From assembly GCA_016699755.1 (NCBI GenBank), contig CP065009.1, forward strand, positions 930,001 through 994,000: a DNA stretch of 64,000 bases, given 5' to 3'. The notes beneath the pieces were generated by a model. The model was not told where the DNA came from. It did not search any database and saw only the letters and a list, made by a program, of their open reading frames with translations. Of this stretch, positions 61,501 through 64,000 are shown piece after piece. Within the stretch, counting starts at the first letter, position 1, and every line of letters begins with the position of its first letter. The stretch is from Candidatus Peregrinibacteria bacterium. GTDB lineage: Bacteria > Patescibacteriota > Gracilibacteria > CAIRYL01 > GCA-016699755. A program made the position numbers and the translations under genes.

Positions 61501-62615
61501 TTGGCACTTTATTGAATGCAGAAACAGGACTTCCTTGTACAGAGGTTTCAGGTGGTTTTCTTTGCTCCAAAATGCACTCGATTATTTTTCAGTCATCACA
61601 TCAGGAAGGGGAAGCGACTATTCGTCTTGTAGAAGAAGGAGAAGGGAAAAACGATGAGGTTCCCATTGTGGTTTCTATTTTGCCACCTTCCATAAATACC
61701 ATCACGCTTATGAATGAAGATGGAACTTCTCTTCCTGGATCAATCCGTATTCCTCTTTCAGAATCAGTTCTCTTTTCTGCAAATGAAACGCGAGAAGATG
61801 AAACGGTTCGCACAGGAGTTGCAGGAGAGCTTTTATGGGAAGCAAGCACTGATGGAGTGACGTGGAGTTCTTCGGGAAGTTGGGGATCAATAGTTGGAGG
61901 AGTACTGAGTATTACAGAAAAAGGTTCATATCTCATTCATGCTAAAAAAACACAATATATGGCATTCCCTGGGGTAAATGGCCTCACCCAACAAACAGAA
62001 TCTGTTCTTTCTGATGACATTGCTATTTCTGTAGGAGATGCAGCTCCCTACATTGATTCACTCCACCTCACTGGAAATGAAGGGTTGGCGCAAGGAACAA
62101 GTGACACGCTCTTTGCTCGTCTTCGACACTTTGGAACATTTGCAGAAGTAGGTGATATTGAACTCGATTTTATCCGCGGAAAATATACCGATGTCAAAGA
62201 TATTCCTGCTTCAGCACAACGCTTTTCTATTGATCTCGTTCCAGAAAAAAATATTATCGATATTACGGATGAAAAAACAGTCCTCCTAAAAATCCCATTT
62301 CAAATTCCCATTCTTGAAGATATTCAAGATGGACCGCACACACTTCTACTTACGGTCTCCAATAAAAATGGAGAAGCAGGAGATGACATAACAATGGGCA
62401 TTTTATCAATCTTTCTCGGAACACCAACAGCAGGAGATGCCAATCTCGATGGAAAAGTAAGTGTTGGAGATGCTGTTCTTATGCTTCGTTTTCTCGAAAA
62501 TAATGCATCCCCAAGTGCTCTTCAGGTTTCTGCACTTGACGCAGATCGGTCGAAAACACTTTCTCTTCGAGATTATACGGAAGTATTTCGTCCGCTCCTT
62601 TCTTCCGTTTTTTAA
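58560..62615 (+). CDS. Giant surface protein: seven DUF11-like repeats and a C-terminal type I dockerin
   Basis: 1351 residues with an N-terminal signal (LSIPFGILCLILLATAGVAFAG). Seven tandem modules of about 120 residues (roughly 70-920) carry DUF11-type motifs (LLVTQSIDGSANVSVGDEF; FVITKSPNKTVLELNEEVSF; IFLVTKSPNKTTVQVGEEV). Each has a Cys pair spaced 7-9 residues. Beta-rich regions follow (about 940-1290). The last 60 residues form a dockerin: GDANLDGKVSVGDAVLMLRFL and LDADRSKTLSLRDYTEVF, two calcium loops. Dockerins bind cohesins (established); one or two cohesin-like genes flank this one. Confidence 0.9.
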   Translation: MKILQKYILSIPFGILCLILLATAGVAFAGQIGNTVTVTDTTTGDQTIQEILLDTTTGESLISLMRIPVETQISTGNVLHVNVTLESLAASATMTNIVYTETFPQNLLSFGGAVVSGDISCSSQEDNVTCTADDLTPGERYEFQIQYYANAQGSATVNASLQTAEGIQTSKSGTHIIGSGSGLLVTQSIDGSANVSVGDEFSITGSILNQNTTTSISDISLEDTFPNDKIEILSVSSGAGLTCQNGANSISCQAATLTPGKRLSFTAQFRAKNEGLATNTLVASRLGQEDVTRNISIAIGQKNAGILLTKNIIGSPNVNIGDIVEFSVSATNQNFTTPSSRIELTDDYPENWLRLVSISPSTGLFCQQDASEIRCQSGNIPSGESVSLNARFQAIRPGTVVNMATVTDANRKTWTESAMVQILDSGALIGLQNFPEENTVEKGNSSSFFVEITNRSSAILLQNISIEDTYSLSNLSLEELTPLSPGITCSSDANRILCDISQLDPQETVQYRVSFHTLSTGTATNTVHVQNGSREYTADLSSDVRIVDSSSPLFLRTHASGSQFELGEEVEIFFEAENQDDQNSLNNIVIHGSFSGTPLEIIPESLPSQNGLTCRNTNISEFSCSIDKLLPHESRSFSLHFSSQEVGESILNVEATQELQNILESSKIRILIRAPGAPFVITKSPNKTVLELNEEVSFTLVVTNRTRALTLQEVNILDDFPEDKLQILSVDASGITCVNDAKEINCRIPESAPGDVYTITSHFKAIEEGTATNTATVVDQGGSFRETSSNVYINNPGNIFLVTKSPNKTTVQVGEEVTYTVSIRNRTDAQIVEDANVLDDFPEEYLELLDISTSEGLLCDAGAKDIQCNIQDFSPEKEPYTLIAKYRAIAPGIAENILSISNGSHQYDQTVSSSLKIEPGKINFYPARTTGGDPDTISYNTVVITGDEPAGRKAVGKYDRLVFFGPRASVLYNWSLKDKTFGTLLNAETGLPCTEVSGGFLCSKMHSIIFQSSHQEGEATIRLVEEGEGKNDEVPIVVSILPPSINTITLMNEDGTSLPGSIRIPLSESVLFSANETREDETVRTGVAGELLWEASTDGVTWSSSGSWGSIVGGVLSITEKGSYLIHAKKTQYMAFPGVNGLTQQTESVLSDDIAISVGDAAPYIDSLHLTGNEGLAQGTSDTLFARLRHFGTFAEVGDIELDFIRGKYTDVKDIPASAQRFSIDLVPEKNIIDITDEKTVLLKIPFQIPILEDIQDGPHTLLLTVSNKNGEAGDDITMGILSIFLGTPTAGDANLDGKVSVGDAVLMLRFLENNASPSALQVSALDADRSKTLSLRDYTEVFRPLLSSVF

Positions 62616-62618
62616 TAG

Positions 62619-64000
62619 ATGCTGAAAAAAATATTTCTTATCGGCACTTTCTTGTTGAGTATCACGGGGGCTCAGCATGCTTTCGCGGAACACTACTCTC
62701 ATTCAGATACTGTGAGCGGCATGCAAGTCTATCTACCAGAATGGTCGGAAGGTGCTCCTGGGCAAAATGGAAGTTTTCCCGTACGAGTTGGGGAGGCGTT
62801 TCCATCAATTGCCAGAGGCGATATGCTTGGATTTTCTTTCACGGTTTCGTGGGATGAAAGTTTTCTCGAATTTCTCGGAGCAGATATAGAGCACAGCGTG
62901 TTTTCGGGAGACAATTTTGAATACACCGTCAATCATAATCCATTAGAAAACACAGCGAACATTTCCATTTTTACCGGCTCTCAAGGAGGAGTTGTTGTCA
63001 AACCAGGAGATGATCTTATCTGGCTCCTTTTCCGTGTTCGTTCGAGCGCAAAGGTTGGAAAAGAAACACTCGTCACCTTCTCTAATACCGCTGTTGCATA
63101 CGATTCAAATATTCTTAAATCCGCGGGACTTCCTAATACTCAAGGGGGACGGCTTCTCATTACTTCCGGTGAAAGCCCCAATACCACTTCGCCTTCACAA
63201 GACACGTTCTTTATTCCAAAAAATACACTCGCAAAACCAGGAACAGAACGTCTTATTCCTCTCATTGCAAGCAAAACAGAACCCATTGCTGGACTGCTTT
63301 TTGATGTCACATTCCCTGCCGAAGATATGACATTTTTGGGAGTAGAAACTGAAGGAAGTGCCCTTGCACAAGCAGGATTTGAATTCTTAACAGACACGAG
63401 TGTTCCGAATCATATTGCCATTTTAGGGGCAACTGGAGATCTAAAAGGAGCCACTCTTTCTGATGGAGAAACGACACTTTTTCTCCGCTTTTCTCTTTCA
63501 GAGAAGGTCACGCTCGGAAAAACGCTTCCCATGAGTATTCCAAAAATGACTATTGTTTCGCCCACAACACTCAAAGAGGAAAAAAGAAGTGTTCGAGAGG
63601 GATCGGTTCTCACGAGTGAAACAGGAGAAATGGGCGTTCGAAATGTAACTCCACTCTCTTCTACAAGCGTTCGTATTCTCTTTAATGATGATATTTCTGT
63701 AGCAACACTCAATGATTTCTCATTCTCCCCAAAGCTCAAAAATGTAAATACCACTTTCGAAAAAAACGGAAAATTTGTCACGATACGAAACCTCACGACA
63801 ATGCTTCCCGAAAAACGGTATCGCGTTGATATTGCCGAAACGGTTTCGGGAAATCGCTCTGGTCTCATTTCAAAAACACAAAATTTTGGATTCTTCCTTG
63901 GATTTCCAACGCAAAGTCCTTTGAGCGCGTTTTTTATCGAATCAGTAACAGCACTTTCAAACACATCACTTCAAATCACCTTTTCCAAAGATGTCAATAT
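62619..64000 (+). CDS. Secreted protein with two cohesin-like domains and an SbsA/Big-5-like domain (C-terminus beyond the window)
   Basis: Starts at ATG 62619, three bases after the dockerin gene, and stays open to the end (460 codons). Signal peptide: IFLIGTFLLSITGAQHAFAE. Domain 1 (about 30-175) has VYLPEWSEGAPGQNGSFPVRVG, LGFSFTVSWDESFLEFLGAD and LIWLLFRVRSSAKVGKETLV. Domain 2 (about 190-325) has FFIPKNTLAKPG, GLLFDVTFPAEDMTFLGVE and LFLRFSLSEKVTLGKTLPM. Both follow the cohesin pattern of strands. Then comes VRNVTPLSSTSVRILFNDDIS, like SbsA_Ig/Big_5 domains, with another similar domain starting at the edge. It is the likely binding partner of the upstream dockerin (inference). Confidence 0.8.
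   Translation, partial: MLKKIFLIGTFLLSITGAQHAFAEHYSHSDTVSGMQVYLPEWSEGAPGQNGSFPVRVGEAFPSIARGDMLGFSFTVSWDESFLEFLGADIEHSVFSGDNFEYTVNHNPLENTANISIFTGSQGGVVVKPGDDLIWLLFRVRSSAKVGKETLVTFSNTAVAYDSNILKSAGLPNTQGGRLLITSGESPNTTSPSQDTFFIPKNTLAKPGTERLIPLIASKTEPIAGLLFDVTFPAEDMTFLGVETEGSALAQAGFEFLTDTSVPNHIAILGATGDLKGATLSDGETTLFLRFSLSEKVTLGKTLPMSIPKMTIVSPTTLKEEKRSVREGSVLTSETGEMGVRNVTPLSSTSVRILFNDDISVATLNDFSFSPKLKNVNTTFEKNGKFVTIRNLTTMLPEKRYRVDIAETVSGNRSGLISKTQNFGFFLGFPTQSPLSAFFIESVTALSNTSLQITFSKDVN

Overview
The window is a 64 kb stretch of a bacterial chromosome with AT-rich, densely packed genes, and it looks like a member of the Candidate Phyla Radiation (Patescibacteria), possibly Peregrinibacteria-like. 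The ribosomal protein cluster passes directly from S5 to L15 with no L30, a known CPR trait. A DUF5671 membrane protein, VirB2-like multi-module membrane proteins and a large type IV pilus locus also fit. TGA is used as an ordinary stop in many genes, which argues against the recoded Gracilibacteria/Absconditabacteria. Most start codons lack a Shine-Dalgarno sequence and follow U/C-rich leaders. Placement at phylum level is inference; no 16S gene is present.

Layout. 1-8.7 kb: a type IV pilus locus. A membrane histidine kinase with an EF-hand-like loop in its sensor domain is divergent from pilB. Then follow pilC fused to two SH3b domains, four prepilin-like genes (one fused to a seven-bladed LVIVD propeller, one apparently without a normal start codon), a major-pilin candidate and a CheY-like regulator. 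8.7-10.8 kb: serS and a decayed IS481-type transposase. 10.8-15.8 kb: ribosomal genes L16 to L15. 15.8-23.6 kb: ABC exporter, moxR-batD, a flavin reductase, a MraY/WecA-type transferase, a hypothetical protein and a lone fumarase alpha subunit. 23.9-32.4 kb: DHH phosphoesterase, dnaE, and a very large divergent GlnD-like protein whose HD site is destroyed, preceded by a small repeat-bearing ORF ending at a G8 tract. 32.6-38.5 kb: pyrF, a methyltransferase, the separated ribosomal pair L22-S3, a secreted protein, DUF5671 and smpB. 38.5-53.9 kb: VirB2-like proteins, NAD kinase, hrcA/solute-binding protein/grpE, leuS, Fic, rpmF-nusB-rnc, a GT-C/TPR membrane protein, map, fbp and an initiator tRNA. 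53.9-56.2 kb: a decayed accessory patch with a REP/RAYT element bounded by 33-bp inverted repeats, GAGTC-core hairpins, a possible toxin C-terminus, and an intact and a broken copy of its likely immunity gene. 56.2-64 kb: a cell-surface locus.

How the parts fit together. The surface locus at the right end is the strongest candidate for an unusual system. It has an SLH/CAP protein, a lipoprotein with a cohesin-like fold, a 1351-residue protein with seven DUF11-like repeats and a C-terminal type I dockerin, and a protein with two cohesin-like domains that runs off the window. Together they read as a calcium-dependent cohesin-dockerin surface assembly in a bacterium with no cellulases in view. 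The pilus locus at the left end also carries display or wall-binding domains (SH3b, propeller) and is bracketed by a kinase and a response regulator. The remainder is mostly housekeeping. All domain names here come from reading motifs by eye; no database searches were run.
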